From NCBI RefSeq assembly GCF_023231945.1, contig NZ_JAJLJH010000003.1, positions 186,001 through 250,000 of the forward strand: 64,000 bases of DNA. The letters are read 5' to 3'. Of this stretch, positions 40,059 to 50,133 are shown in pieces. Each line of letters starts with the position of its first letter. Within the stretch, counting starts at the first letter, position 1. A program made the translations under genes and the position numbers. Source of the stretch: Scleromatobacter humisilvae (lineage in GTDB: Bacteria > Pseudomonadota > Gammaproteobacteria > Burkholderiales > Burkholderiaceae_C). A model generated the notes under the pieces. It saw only the letters and a list, made by a program, of their open reading frames with translations. It ran no database searches and was not told where the DNA came from.

Positions 40059-40315
40059 TGTCCTTGTTCTCCTTCCTGCTCGGCGAGAAGAAGAAGACCG
40101 CGTCGGTCGCCAAGGAGCGCCTGCAGATCATCCTCGCGCACGAGCGCGGCGGCCGCTCGAAGGCCGACTACCTGCCGGCGCTGCAGCGCGAGCTGATCGC
40201 GGTGATCTCGAAGTACGTGTCCATCAATCCTGACGACATCAAGGTCAATCTCGAGCGCCAGGAAGATCTCGAGGTGCTCGAGGTCAAGATCGAGCTGCCC
40301 GACCCGGGCCGCTGA
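40058..40315 (+). CDS. minE: Cell division topological specificity factor MinE
   Basis: 85 residues from ATG 40058 (the GTG at 40055 would add one Met). [30 protein letters not shown] carries the membrane-binding and anti-MinCD helix, and [17 protein letters not shown] the dimerising topological domain. Coupled to minD; together with MinCD it restricts the Z ring to midcell. Confidence 0.97.
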   Translation: MSLFSFLLGEKKKTASVAKERLQIILAHERGGRSKADYLPALQRELIAVISKYVSINPDDIKVNLERQEDLEVLEVKIELPDPGR

Positions 40316-40360
40316 TCGCGGCGGCGCCGTTGGGGGCACGCCTGTTGCCGCGGGGGATGC

Positions 40361-41278
40361 ATGAAGGTTCGCGAGATCAAGCATGGGGACGCCGGCCGCC
40401 GCGGCCGCCTCGCGCCCGCGGTCAAGGCGAGCGCGCCCGCGTGGAGCGCGAGGCAGGCGCGCGCGATGGACGGCGAGGCGATGCTGCGCGCGATGCTCGC
40501 GAACTGCCTCGCCCAGATCGTGCCCAACGCCGCCGGGATCGCGCGCGGCAGCGACGATCCCGAGCACGTGCACCAGTTGCGCGTCGGCCTGCGCCGGCTG
40601 CGCTCGGCCGCGCGCGGCATGCGGCCCTTCGCGGCCTGCCTGCCGTCCGGCTGGGGGTCGGCGATCCTGCCAGTCTTCGAGGCGCTGGGCGACGTGCGCG
40701 ACAAGCACGTGCGGGCCACGACGCTCGCGCCCCGGCTTCGTGAGGCTGGCGCGCCCGTCGCGGAGCTGGACGGGCCCTCCGAGGAGGACGCGCGGCGCTT
40801 GCGCGCGCTCGTGCGCGGCGACGGTTTCCAGTCCGTGCTGCGGCAAATGCAGTCCTGTACCGAACCTGACGAGCCCACGCGCGGCGATGCGGGTTCCGGC
40901 ATGGCACGCCTGAAGCGACAACTGCGCAGGCTGACGCGCCAGGTGACGCGCGCCGCGCGTCGCTTCGACGAGCTGTCGTTCGCGCGCCAGCACCGCGCGC
41001 GCAAGCGCCTCAAGCGCCTGCGCTATCTCGCGGAGTTCGCGGCGCCGGCGTTCGATCGCGACGCCGTCGACGCGTGGATGGCCAAGGCCTCGCGCGCGCA
41101 GGAACGCCTGGGCAGGCATATCGACCTCACGCTCGCCGCGCAGCGCTTCGCCTCGGCCGCGAGGACGGATCCCGGCGCCGGTTTCGCGGCCCGCTGGCTG
41201 CGCGCGAAGGCCGAGGCGTCGACGCGCAAGGCGCGCAAGTCGCTGCGACGCTTGCGCCGCGCCAGGACCTTCTGGTGA
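40361..41278 (+). CDS. CHAD domain-containing protein
   Basis: 305 residues, very rich in Arg and Ala. The two characteristic His/Arg helices, HVHQLRVGLRRLRSAAR (about 69-85) and RARKRLKRLRYLAEFAAP (about 211-228), match the CHAD domain, which binds inorganic polyphosphate through basic residues. No N-terminal CYTH triphosphatase domain is fused, so it is a CHAD-only protein. ATG 40361 lies 45 bp after minE. Relatives localise to polyphosphate granules. Confidence 0.85.
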   Translation: MKVREIKHGDAGRRGRLAPAVKASAPAWSARQARAMDGEAMLRAMLANCLAQIVPNAAGIARGSDDPEHVHQLRVGLRRLRSAARGMRPFAACLPSGWGSAILPVFEALGDVRDKHVRATTLAPRLREAGAPVAELDGPSEEDARRLRALVRGDGFQSVLRQMQSCTEPDEPTRGDAGSGMARLKRQLRRLTRQVTRAARRFDELSFARQHRARKRLKRLRYLAEFAAPAFDRDAVDAWMAKASRAQERLGRHIDLTLAAQRFASAARTDPGAGFAARWLRAKAEASTRKARKSLRRLRRARTFW

Positions 41279-41281
41279 GGA

Positions 41282-41791
41282 TCAGGCCGCGGCCGCGAGG
41301 CGGCACAGCGTGATCACGCGCTCGCTGGTGCGACGCACGCGGCCGAAGTCCCAGTCGCCGTATTGCGCGGCGATCTCGAAGCCGGCGATCTCCAGCAGGT
41401 GCTCGACGTCCTCGGCCAGCGGCTGACCGGCGCGCTGCTCGATGTCGAAACCGAACACGCCTTCGGGCGCAAGGTGGCGGCGCACCGCTGCGAGCAGCGC
41501 GTCCTGCTCGCCGGCCGCGAGGAAGGCATGGAACGCGCCGTCGGCCAGGATCACGAGGCCGAAACGGCGCGGCAGCGCGAGGTTGCGCACGTCGGCCTCG
41601 ACCCAGCGCACGTCGACGTCGTTGGCCGCGGCCCTCGCGAGTGCGGCGGCATCGCGGTCGACGCCGGTGACCGACAGGCTCATCGCCGCGATCGGGATCG
41701 CAAGCGCGCCGGCGCCGCAGCACAGCGCCAGCACCGGGCCGCCGAATTGCGAGGCCATGCGGCGCCAGAATTCGATGCTCGTCTCGACCAT
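41282..41791 (-). CDS. Class I SAM-dependent methyltransferase
   Basis: 169 residues, short for the family. VLALCCGAGALAIPIA is motif I of the Rossmann-type SAM site, VTGVDRDAAALARA gives the acidic residue after strand 2, and VRWVEADVRNLALPRRFGLVILADGAFH fits motifs II/III in pieces. The sequence lacks the usual N-terminal cap, with Met1 only 20 residues before motif I. Substrate unknown. It abuts the CHAD gene (3-bp gap, convergent) and is divergent from the GGDEF gene. Confidence 0.8.
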   Translation of the reverse strand: MVETSIEFWRRMASQFGGPVLALCCGAGALAIPIAAMSLSVTGVDRDAAALARAAANDVDVRWVEADVRNLALPRRFGLVILADGAFHAFLAAGEQDALLAAVRRHLAPEGVFGFDIEQRAGQPLAEDVEHLLEIAGFEIAAQYGDWDFGRVRRTSERVITLCRLAAAA

Positions 41792-41925
41792 GCGGTGTCC
41801 TCGTCGGTAGCGATCGCGGCCAACCCGGCGGACGGGCCCGCGCGCAGTCGAGTCTATCGCCGGCTCCGCCGTGCCGTCGGGCTGACATGCGGCAACCCGC
41901 ATAATCGGCGCCAGACAGCCCCAAC

Positions 41926-43113
41926 ATGTCGACCCCGCCCACGCCCACCGACCCGATCCGCGCCGCGACGTCGCCGGCGCGCAAGGCCGCCGCCGTCGGG
42001 CCGCTGTCCCGCCTGCTGTTCGGCGACGTCCCCGAGCGCCGCGGCCCGCTGACGTTGACGCTGCTGTCGGTCCTCGTCTACGCGTTGTTCGCGCTGGTCG
42101 TCAACTGGCAGGCGCGCATGGGCCTGATGGACGCGCGCGATGCCGCCACGTGGTCGGCCATCGGCCTCAGCGGCATCCTCGGCTTCTACGCGCTGATCCG
42201 CACGGGGCTGAGCCGGCGCCTGGGCAGCGACCCGTCGATGACGTTCCCGCAGATCACGTTCAGCAGCCTGGCGACCGTGTATGGCTATGCCATCGACCCG
42301 CCGATGCGCGGCGCGGTCATCGCCATCATGGTGCTCAATCTCATGTGGGGCATGTTCGTGCTGCGCGATCGGCAGACGCTGGGCCTGTGCGCGTTCGGCC
42401 TCGCGCTGCTGGCGGCGACGATGGGCTGGAAGATCGCGACGCGCCCCGACCTGTTTCCGCCGCGCATCGAGATGCTCAACTTCGCCTTCGCCGCCATCGT
42501 GCTGGTGGCCGCCGCGGTGGTGTCGATGCGCATGGGCACGCTTCGCATGCGGCTCGCGCAGCGCAAGGGCGAGCTGCAGCAGGCGCTCGCGACGATCCGC
42601 GAGCTGGCGCAGGTCGACGAGCTGACCCGCCTGAGCAACCGGCGCCACGTCATCGAGGCGCTGGCGGCCGAGCAGGTGCGCTGCCTGCGCTCGGGCCGGC
42701 CGCTGAGCGTGGTGCTGATCGACCTCGACCACTTCAAGGCGATCAACGACCAGCACGGCCACGCGGTGGGCGACGCCGTGCTGTGCGCCTTCGCCGATGC
42801 GCTGCGCGGCGGCCTGCGCGAGTCGGACGCCGCGGGCCGCTGGGGCGGCGAGGAGTTCCTGCTGTTGCTGCCGGATACCAGCGCCGCGGCGGCCGCGGTG
42901 CTGGTCGATCGCCTGCGCGACGCGGTGGCGCGCATGTCGTTCGACCACGTGCTGCCCGGGCTGCGGATCAGCTTCTCGGCCGGCGTCACCGAGTGCGCGC
43001 CGGACGAGCACAGCCACGTGGCCATCGAGCGGGCCGACCAGGCGATGTACCTGGCCAAGGAGGCCGGTCGCGCCCGCACGACGGTGCACGGGCGCGACGC
43101 GCTGTCCGCCTAG
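41926..43113 (+). CDS. Membrane-bound diguanylate cyclase (GGDEF)
   Basis: 395 residues. About six hydrophobic segments occupy residues 40-205 (an unnamed MASE-like sensor), a short coiled coil (RMRLAQRKGELQQALATIREL) follows and then the GGDEF domain (about 230-390). The active site GGEEF is at 307-311 and the product-inhibition I-site RESD at 298-301, so it should make cyclic di-GMP and be feedback-inhibited. LDHFKAINDQHGH is the substrate block. No EAL domain. It overlaps the convergent crystallin gene by 4 bp. Confidence 0.93.
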   Translation: MSTPPTPTDPIRAATSPARKAAAVGPLSRLLFGDVPERRGPLTLTLLSVLVYALFALVVNWQARMGLMDARDAATWSAIGLSGILGFYALIRTGLSRRLGSDPSMTFPQITFSSLATVYGYAIDPPMRGAVIAIMVLNLMWGMFVLRDRQTLGLCAFGLALLAATMGWKIATRPDLFPPRIEMLNFAFAAIVLVAAAVVSMRMGTLRMRLAQRKGELQQALATIRELAQVDELTRLSNRRHVIEALAAEQVRCLRSGRPLSVVLIDLDHFKAINDQHGHAVGDAVLCAFADALRGGLRESDAAGRWGGEEFLLLLPDTSAAAAAVLVDRLRDAVARMSFDHVLPGLRISFSAGVTECAPDEHSHVAIERADQAMYLAKEAGRARTTVHGRDALSA

Positions 43114-44195
43114 ATCCGCGGCTCGCCGTCCGCGTTGACGACGATCGTCGGGCCGGGCGCCTGCGTCGTCTGCACGTGGTGGTGCACGCCGTGGTACCAG
43201 TACGAGACGTCGTAGTGGTCGGGGCCTTGCGGCGGCACGCTGGTGCAGCGCGTGACGTCCTGCGGCTGCTCGGCACCGCGCGCGAGCTGCGAGCCGATCA
43301 CCGCGCCGCCGACGGCACCCGCGATGGTGGCGCCGTCGCGGCTGCCGCGGTCGCCGATCTGGTGGCCCAGGATGCCGCCGATCAGCCCGCCGACGACCGC
43401 GCCGCCCGTGCGCGCGTTCGCGGGCGCGGCCGACTGCTCGACCCAGCACTGCTGCTGCGGCGCCGCGTACACGACGTGCACGGATTCGATCGGCACCGCC
43501 TCGACGTATTCCTGCGGACGGCGGCGCCAGTCGTAGACCGGCAGCGGCGGCGGCGCATAGCGGTTGTCGTCGTATTGCGCCTCGCGATGGACGCGGCGCA
43601 CCGACGAGATGCTGTCGTTCAGGCCCATCGCGCGCAGGTCGGGGTAGCGGCCGGGGCGCAGGATCATGCAGCGGCCATTGAAGCCGGCGTTCTCGCAGAC
43701 CTCCCAGCGGCCCTCGAACACGATCACCGACGAGGCGCGGTCGTTGAAGCCGTAGCGCATCAGGTTGTCGATCTCGCCCGTGGTGCCGAGATCGCGGCCG
43801 TGGAAGCCGGGATGCTCGAAGAACACGATGTCGCCGTTCTGCGGCGGCGCGACCGGGACGGGCGGCGGAGGCGGCGGCTCGCGGCGCGCGGGACGGGCCG
43901 ACGAGAGCGTGTCGCCCAGGCCGACCGCGGCGAGGTCGGGGTAGCTGCCCGGCACGAGGATCGCGCAGCGGTTGCGGAAGCCGACGTCCTGGCAGACCTC
44001 CCACGGCTCGCCCTCGACGATCACCGAGGAAGCGCGGTCGTTGAAGTCGAAGTCGCGGAAGTCGTGCGCGGGCTGCACGAGCGTGACGCGCTTGCCGTGG
44101 AAGCCGTCGTGGCTGAACAGCGTGATGGCGGCGGACGCCTGGCCCGCGGCGACGATGGCGGCGAGCGCGAGCGCGCGTGGAAGGATGGATCTCAT
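43110..44195 (-). CDS. Beta/gamma-crystallin plus glycine-zipper protein
   Basis: 361 residues. A signal peptide (about 1-22, ending ASA) is followed by two beta/gamma-crystallin domains (about 23-105 and 122-205), each with an F/Y-x4-F-x-G strand (LFSHDGFHG; FFEHPGFHG) and N/D-x-x-S-S calcium loops (NDRASS twice, NDSISS). A Pro-rich linker (about 107-120) separates them. The C-terminal part has a glycine-zipper block (GGAVVGGLIGGILGHQIGD, about 265-285) as in 2TM outer-membrane lipoproteins, then a Cys/His-rich tail. Likely an exported calcium-binding envelope protein. Confidence 0.85.
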   Translation of the reverse strand: MRSILPRALALAAIVAAGQASAAITLFSHDGFHGKRVTLVQPAHDFRDFDFNDRASSVIVEGEPWEVCQDVGFRNRCAILVPGSYPDLAAVGLGDTLSSARPARREPPPPPPVPVAPPQNGDIVFFEHPGFHGRDLGTTGEIDNLMRYGFNDRASSVIVFEGRWEVCENAGFNGRCMILRPGRYPDLRAMGLNDSISSVRRVHREAQYDDNRYAPPPLPVYDWRRRPQEYVEAVPIESVHVVYAAPQQQCWVEQSAAPANARTGGAVVGGLIGGILGHQIGDRGSRDGATIAGAVGGAVIGSQLARGAEQPQDVTRCTSVPPQGPDHYDVSYWYHGVHHHVQTTQAPGPTIVVNADGEPRI

Positions 44196-44323
44196 GACTC
44201 TCCTCGGTTGTTCGTGGGCTGGCGTCGCGTCGTTGCGCGGCGCCCTGAGTGTTCAACGCGCGAGCGCGCGATCGGCGGGACAGCGTATTCGGTAACGGCA
44301 GGTTTCCGTCGCGTTCGCGAACG

Positions 44324-45169
44324 TCAGCGTGCCAGCGCGGCGATGGTCTCGTCGACCAGCGTGCGCAGGCGGCCGAGGCGCCGCATGTCCTGGTGGAAGC
44401 CGACCCAGACGTCGCGCCCCGGCGGCGCGTCGCCGAGGTCGACCGCCTCGAGCCCGGGCATCGCGTCGCCCAGCGGCGCGGGCAGCACCGCGAGGCCGAT
44501 CCCCGCGGCGCACATGCGCGCCTGCGCCTCGCGGCTGTTGCTGCCGAACGCGATGCGCGCCGTGGGCCGCTTCTTGCGCATCCACGCCACGTCCGGGAAG
44601 TCCTGGTACGCGGTGTCGAGCGTGATCAGCGGGACGTCGTCGCGCGTCTCGCCGTGCGTCGTGCCGACCGCGCGGTAGACGCGGTAGTCGATGTGCACGG
44701 CCTTGCGCTGCACGACGCCGGCCTCCTCGAAGCGCCGGATGCGGAACACGAGATCGGCCTCGCGCCGCGCCAGGCTGAACAGGCGCGAATCGGTGATCAG
44801 CTCGATCGTGACCTTGGGGTGGCGTGCCGCGAAGCCCGCGAAGATCGGCGTGAGGACGTGCACGCCGAACCAGTCGGACGACGACACGCGCAGCATGCCC
44901 TCCATCTCGCCCGGCTGGCCGGCGAGGCGGCGCTCGAAGCCGAGCGCTTCCTCCTCCATGCGCTCGGCGTGCGCCAGCACCGCGGCGCCTTCGTCGGTGA
45001 GCACGAAGCCCTGCGCGCCGCGCTGGAACAGCGCCTGGCCCGCCTCGCGTTCCAGCACGCGCAACCGCCGGCCCATCGTCGGCTGCGACTGGCCCGTCAG
45101 GCGCGCGGCGCCGCCGAGCGAGCCCGCGCGCGCCACGGCCAGGAAGATGCGGACGTCGCTCCACTCCAT
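44324..45169 (-). CDS. LysR-family transcriptional regulator
   Basis: 281 residues. The N-terminal winged helix (FLAVARAGSLGGAARLTGQSQPTMGRRLRVLE in pieces) and the C-terminal substrate-binding domain (about 90-280) are both complete. It is divergent from a quinone oxidoreductase gene. Two copies of an ATTCAnAAGTGAA palindrome lie in the 109-bp gap, one next to each gene, so it likely controls itself and the oxidoreductase in response to an unknown ligand. Confidence 0.93.
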   Translation of the reverse strand: MEWSDVRIFLAVARAGSLGGAARLTGQSQPTMGRRLRVLEREAGQALFQRGAQGFVLTDEGAAVLAHAERMEEEALGFERRLAGQPGEMEGMLRVSSSDWFGVHVLTPIFAGFAARHPKVTIELITDSRLFSLARREADLVFRIRRFEEAGVVQRKAVHIDYRVYRAVGTTHGETRDDVPLITLDTAYQDFPDVAWMRKKRPTARIAFGSNSREAQARMCAAGIGLAVLPAPLGDAMPGLEAVDLGDAPPGRDVWVGFHQDMRRLGRLRTLVDETIAALAR

Positions 45170-45179
45170 GGTTCAGGTC

Positions 45180-45234
45180 ATTCAAAAGTGAATGCGTGGC
45201 ATTCTATTGTGTCGATTTACATTCACAAGTGAAA
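45180..45234. promoter_or_regulatory. Two LysR-type palindromic sites
   Basis: ATTCAAAAGTGAAT (45180-45193) and ATTCACAAGTGAAA (45221-45234) are near-identical inverted repeats 41 bp apart, about four helical turns. The first ends 10 bp ahead of the lysR ATG and the second is 45 bp from the oxidoreductase start. The spacing allows both to be occupied on one DNA face. Confidence 0.6.
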
Positions 45235-45278
45235 TTCAAACAATGGAGCCATCCACCCACCATCCACCGGAGACCGAC

Positions 45279-46283
45279 ATGACCAACCCAGCCTCGATGC
45301 GCGCCCTGATCGTCCGCGACGTCAACGCCGACTTCACCGACGCGCAAGTCGAGCGACCCGTCGCACGCGAGGGCGAGGTGCTGGTGCGCATCCACGCCAG
45401 CGGCGTGAATCCGCTGGACACCAAGATCCGCGCCGGCGCCGCCGCCCACGCGCGCCATCCGCTGCCCGCCGTGCTGGGCATGGATCTCGCCGGCGTCGTC
45501 GAACGCGTCGGCCCCGGCGTCACGCGCTTTCGCGTCGGCGACGAGGTCTACGGCCTGGCCGGCGGCATCGGCGGCCTGCAGGGCACGCTGGCGGAATACG
45601 CCGCGGTCGACGCCGACCTGCTGGCGCTCAAGCCGGCGAACCTGTCCATGCGCGAGGCGGCCGCGTTGCCGCTGATCGTCATCACCGCGTGGGAAGGCCT
45701 GGTCGACCGCGCCCAGGTGCGCGCCGGGCAGAAGGTGCTGGTGCACGGCGGCGCGGGCGGCGTCGGCCACGTGGCGGTGCAGATCGCGGCGGCCTTCGGC
45801 GCCGAGGTCTTCGCGACGGGCTCCGCCGCGCAGTCGGACGCGATCCGCGGCCTCGGCGCGACGCCGATCGACCATGCGGCGACCACCGTCGACCAATACG
45901 TGGAGCGGTATACGGACGGCGCCGGTTTCGACATCGTCTACGACACCGTGGGCGGCGCCGTGCTCGACGCTTCGTTCAAGGCGGCGCGCATGTACGGCGG
46001 CCACGTCGTCAGCTGCCTGGGCTGGGGCACGCATGCGCTGGCGCCGCTGTCGTTCCGCGCGGCCACGTACTCGGGCGTGTTCACGCTGATCCCGATGCTC
46101 ACGGGCCGCGGGCGCGCGAACCACGGCCACATCCTTGCCGAGGCGGCGAAGCTGGTCGAGGCGGGCAAGCTGCTGCCGCGGATGGACGAGCGCCGCTTCG
46201 ACCTGGGCTCGGCGGGCGACGCCCACCGGGCAGTCACGAGCGGCAGCGCGCGCGGCAAGGTCGTCGTCGACGTGCACGCGTGA
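45279..46283 (+). CDS. Zinc-independent quinone oxidoreductase (MDR superfamily)
   Basis: 334 residues. The GroES-like N-terminal domain lacks the zinc ligands of alcohol dehydrogenases and has HASGVNPLDTKIRAG and LGMDLAGVVERVGPGV. The NADPH-binding Rossmann block is LVHGGAGGVGHVAVQIAAAFGA. This is the QOR/CurA-like branch of the MDR family that reduces quinones or enones. ATG 45279 has GGAG 7 nt ahead; the upstream ATG 45243 would overlap the putative regulatory sites less comfortably. Control by the divergent LysR is inferred. Confidence 0.88.
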   Translation: MTNPASMRALIVRDVNADFTDAQVERPVAREGEVLVRIHASGVNPLDTKIRAGAAAHARHPLPAVLGMDLAGVVERVGPGVTRFRVGDEVYGLAGGIGGLQGTLAEYAAVDADLLALKPANLSMREAAALPLIVITAWEGLVDRAQVRAGQKVLVHGGAGGVGHVAVQIAAAFGAEVFATGSAAQSDAIRGLGATPIDHAATTVDQYVERYTDGAGFDIVYDTVGGAVLDASFKAARMYGGHVVSCLGWGTHALAPLSFRAATYSGVFTLIPMLTGRGRANHGHILAEAAKLVEAGKLLPRMDERRFDLGSAGDAHRAVTSGSARGKVVVDVHA

Positions 46284-46316
46284 GCGAGCGGGGCGCCGGG
46301 TGCGACACTGGCCCGC

Positions 46317-47027
46317 ATGCCCCACGCCGTCTCCGAACTTCGCGCCGCCCGCCTCGCCCGCAGCGCCAAGCCCTTCCTCGCCCGCGGCGGCTCGACGCGC
46401 GAGAAGTGCGAGGGCTGCCGGCTCGCGCGCACGCACTGCCTGTGCGCGTCACGCGCGAGCGTGCCCACGCGCGCGGGCGTCTGCCTGCTGATGGCCGACA
46501 TCGAGCCGCTCAAGCCCACCAACACCGGCTGGCTGGTCGCCGACGTCGTGCCCGACACCTTTGCCTTCGGCTGGGCGCGCACCGAGACGGATCCGGCGCT
46601 GCTCGCCCTGCTCGGCGATCCGCAGTGGCAGCCGTTCGTCGTGTTCCCGGGCGAGTACGCGGCGCCCGCGCGAGTCGTGCACGACGTGGCGGTCGACGCC
46701 GGCAAGCGGCCGCTGTTCGTCCTGCTCGACGCCACGTGGAGCGAGGCGCGCAAGATGTTCCGCAAGAGCCCGGCTCTGGATCGCTTCCCGGTCCTGAGCC
46801 TGCGGCCCGAGCAGGTGTCGCGCTACGTGCTGCGGCGCTCGCGCCGCGACGATCACTTCTGCACCAGCGAGGTGGCCGCGCTGTGCCTGGAGCTCGCGGG
46901 CGAGGCGCGCGCAGCGGCCGTGCTGGGCGCGTGGCTGGACGTCTTCACGCACCACTACGTGCAGGCGCGCAACCAGTTGCCGGTGGATCCGCAATGCGAG
47001 GCGCACCGGCGCCTGCGCGGGCTCTGA
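46317..47027 (+). CDS. DTW domain tRNA-uridine aminocarboxypropyltransferase (TapT-like)
   Basis: 236 residues. The N-terminal Cys motif CEGCRLARTHCLC is followed by the DTW domain with LLDATWSEARKMFRKS (D-x-T-W motif) and HFCTSEVAAL. Members with this domain (TapT/YfiP and TuaA) transfer the aminocarboxypropyl group of SAM to uridine in tRNA (acp3U). Which tRNA position is used cannot be told. 33 bp after the oxidoreductase, possibly co-transcribed. Confidence 0.88.
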   Translation: MPHAVSELRAARLARSAKPFLARGGSTREKCEGCRLARTHCLCASRASVPTRAGVCLLMADIEPLKPTNTGWLVADVVPDTFAFGWARTETDPALLALLGDPQWQPFVVFPGEYAAPARVVHDVAVDAGKRPLFVLLDATWSEARKMFRKSPALDRFPVLSLRPEQVSRYVLRRSRRDDHFCTSEVAALCLELAGEARAAAVLGAWLDVFTHHYVQARNQLPVDPQCEAHRRLRGL

Positions 47028-47031
47028 CGCC

Positions 47032-47541
47032 TCAGTACGCGCCCATGTAGTCCTTCTTGCCGATCGCGACGCCGTTGTGGCGCAGGATCGCGTACGTCGT
47101 CGTGGCGTGGAAGAAGAACTGCGGCAGGCCGTAGTTGGACAGGTAGGCCTGGCCGCTCAGCTTCTTCTCCTTCGGCGTGCCGGGTCGCAGCACGATCTCC
47201 TTGCCTTCGCTGCCGTCAAAGGCCGCGGCGTCCAGGCCGTCGATGAAGGCCAGCGTCTTCGCGATCAGCGCGTCGAGGTCGGCGAAGCTCGTCTCGGTGG
47301 ACTCGTGCGCCGGGACGTCGACGCCCGCGAGGCGCGCCGAGATGCCGCGCGCGAAGTCGCAGGCGATCTGCACCTGCTTGACCAGCGGGAACATGTCGGG
47401 GAACAGGCGCGCCTGCAGGAACGCGTCCGCGTCCATCGACTTCGCAGCCACCTGGGCGCTGGTCGTCGCCAGGATCGACTTCATGGCCGTCAGCAGTTGC
47501 TTGAAGACGGGGACGGAGTGGGTGTACATCGGGCTGGTCAT
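47032..47541 (-). CDS. DUF1993 domain-containing protein
   Basis: 169 residues. MYTHSVPVFKQLLTAMKSIL, LFPDMFPLVKQVQIACDFARG and LPQFFFHATTTYAILRHNGV follow the DUF1993 family, predicted four-helix-bundle proteins similar to DinB. Function unknown. It converges with the DTW gene and is 76 bp from the 3' end of glpK on the other side. Confidence 0.9.
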   Translation of the reverse strand: MTSPMYTHSVPVFKQLLTAMKSILATTSAQVAAKSMDADAFLQARLFPDMFPLVKQVQIACDFARGISARLAGVDVPAHESTETSFADLDALIAKTLAFIDGLDAAAFDGSEGKEIVLRPGTPKEKKLSGQAYLSNYGLPQFFFHATTTYAILRHNGVAIGKKDYMGAY

Positions 47542-47617
47542 GGCGGTTCCTCGGGAGTGAAAAACGGCGCGGGCCTCGAAGGCACGCGCCGGATGCCGCC
47601 ATTGTCGCCGCTGCGCG

Positions 47618-49117
<1,500 letters not shown>

Positions 49118-49121
49118 GGTG

Positions 49122-49306
49122 GAGGCGTGAGTTGGAAATTCGTTGAAGAGGTCTTGAGCGAAGACGAAGCGGTGCCGAATCCCGTCCAAGACGTTCGCAG
49201 ACTAGGCGCGCCCGCGACACGATGCCGGGGCGCCTCGCGAGCGGGCGCAACGACGGATGCGGGCGTTTTGGGCGGGATTCTTCAACGAATTCTCAACTCA
49301 CGGCTC
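49122..49306. repeat. Imperfect inverted repeat flanking the glpK-glpR gap
   Basis: The minus-strand reading of 49122-49150 and the plus-strand reading of 49277-49306 share TCTTCAACGAATT followed by a two-base difference and CAACTCACG (22 of 24 positions). One arm precedes the glpK ATG, the other covers the glpR stop. The 125-bp interior holds no gene. A fold-back could act on glpR mRNA ends or mark a mobile element. Confidence 0.6.
49157..49170 (-). promoter_or_regulatory. Probable GlpR operator of glpK
   Basis: On the minus strand GCTTCGTCTTCGCT carries two TTCG units 6 bp apart, like the TTTCGTTTTCGTTT motif found (in the other orientation) ahead of glpD. It is 40 bp upstream of the glpK ATG. 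Confidence 0.45.
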
Positions 49307-50077
49307 CAATACTTCGTTGCAGTTGACCAGCGTCACGCCGGCCTGCGACAGCAGCGCGGGAAACGGGTCGGGCGGCGGGCCGTCGGTGAACAGCATCTCG
49401 ACCTGGTCGAAGCGCGCCATCTCCACCATCGCGGGCCGGTTGAACTTGCTGTGGTCGGTGGCGACCCAGACCTCGCGCGAGTGCGCCAGGATCGCACGCG
49501 CCACCTTCACCTCGCGGTAGTCGAAGTCGCGCAGCGTGCCGTCGGACTCGATGCCGGAGATGCCGATCAGGCCGATGTCCACCTTGAACTGCTCGATGAA
49601 GTCGACCGTCACCTCGCCGATGATGCCCTTGTCCTTGGCTCGCACCACGCCGCCCGCGACGATGACCTCGCAGTCCGCGTTGTCGGACAGGATCGCGGCC
49701 ACGTTGAGGTTGTTCGTGATCACGCGCAGGCCCTTGTGGTGCAGCAGCGCGCGGGCGATCGCCTCGGTGGTGGTGCCGATGTTGATCAGCAGCGACGAGC
49801 CGTGCGGCACGCGTCGCGCCACGTGCTGCGCGATGCGTTGCTTGGCCTGCGCGTTGAGCTGCTGGCGCTTGCGGTACTCGATGTTCTCGGTGGTCGAGCC
49901 GGGCATGCGCACGCCGCCGTGGAAGCGGGTCAGCAGGCCGGCGTCGGTGAGTTGGCGGATGTCGCGCCGCACCGTCTGCAGCGTCACGCCGAAGCGCTCG
50001 GCGAGCGCCTCGACCGTCACGTTCTGCAGGCGGCGCACTTCCTCGATCAGCTCGAGCTGGCGCGGTGAGGGGTTCAT
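49298..50077 (-). CDS. glpR: DeoR-family glycerol-3-phosphate regulon repressor GlpR
   Basis: 259 residues. The DeoR helix-turn-helix (RQLELIEEVRRLQNVTVEALAERFGVTLQTVRRDIRQL in pieces) and the sugar-phosphate sensing domain (LINIGTTTEAIARALL, LNVAAILS, VDIGLIGISGI, DHSKFNR) are intact. It represses glp genes until glycerol-3-phosphate binds. It lies between glpK (same strand, downstream) and the divergent glpD-glpSTPQV operon. Confidence 0.93.
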   Translation of the reverse strand: MNPSPRQLELIEEVRRLQNVTVEALAERFGVTLQTVRRDIRQLTDAGLLTRFHGGVRMPGSTTENIEYRKRQQLNAQAKQRIAQHVARRVPHGSSLLINIGTTTEAIARALLHHKGLRVITNNLNVAAILSDNADCEVIVAGGVVRAKDKGIIGEVTVDFIEQFKVDIGLIGISGIESDGTLRDFDYREVKVARAILAHSREVWVATDHSKFNRPAMVEMARFDQVEMLFTDGPPPDPFPALLSQAGVTLVNCNEVLEP

Positions 50078-50133
50078 GGCGAGCGAATCTAAACGATCAC
50101 ATACGAATCCATTCGAGGGTTTACCTTGACGTC

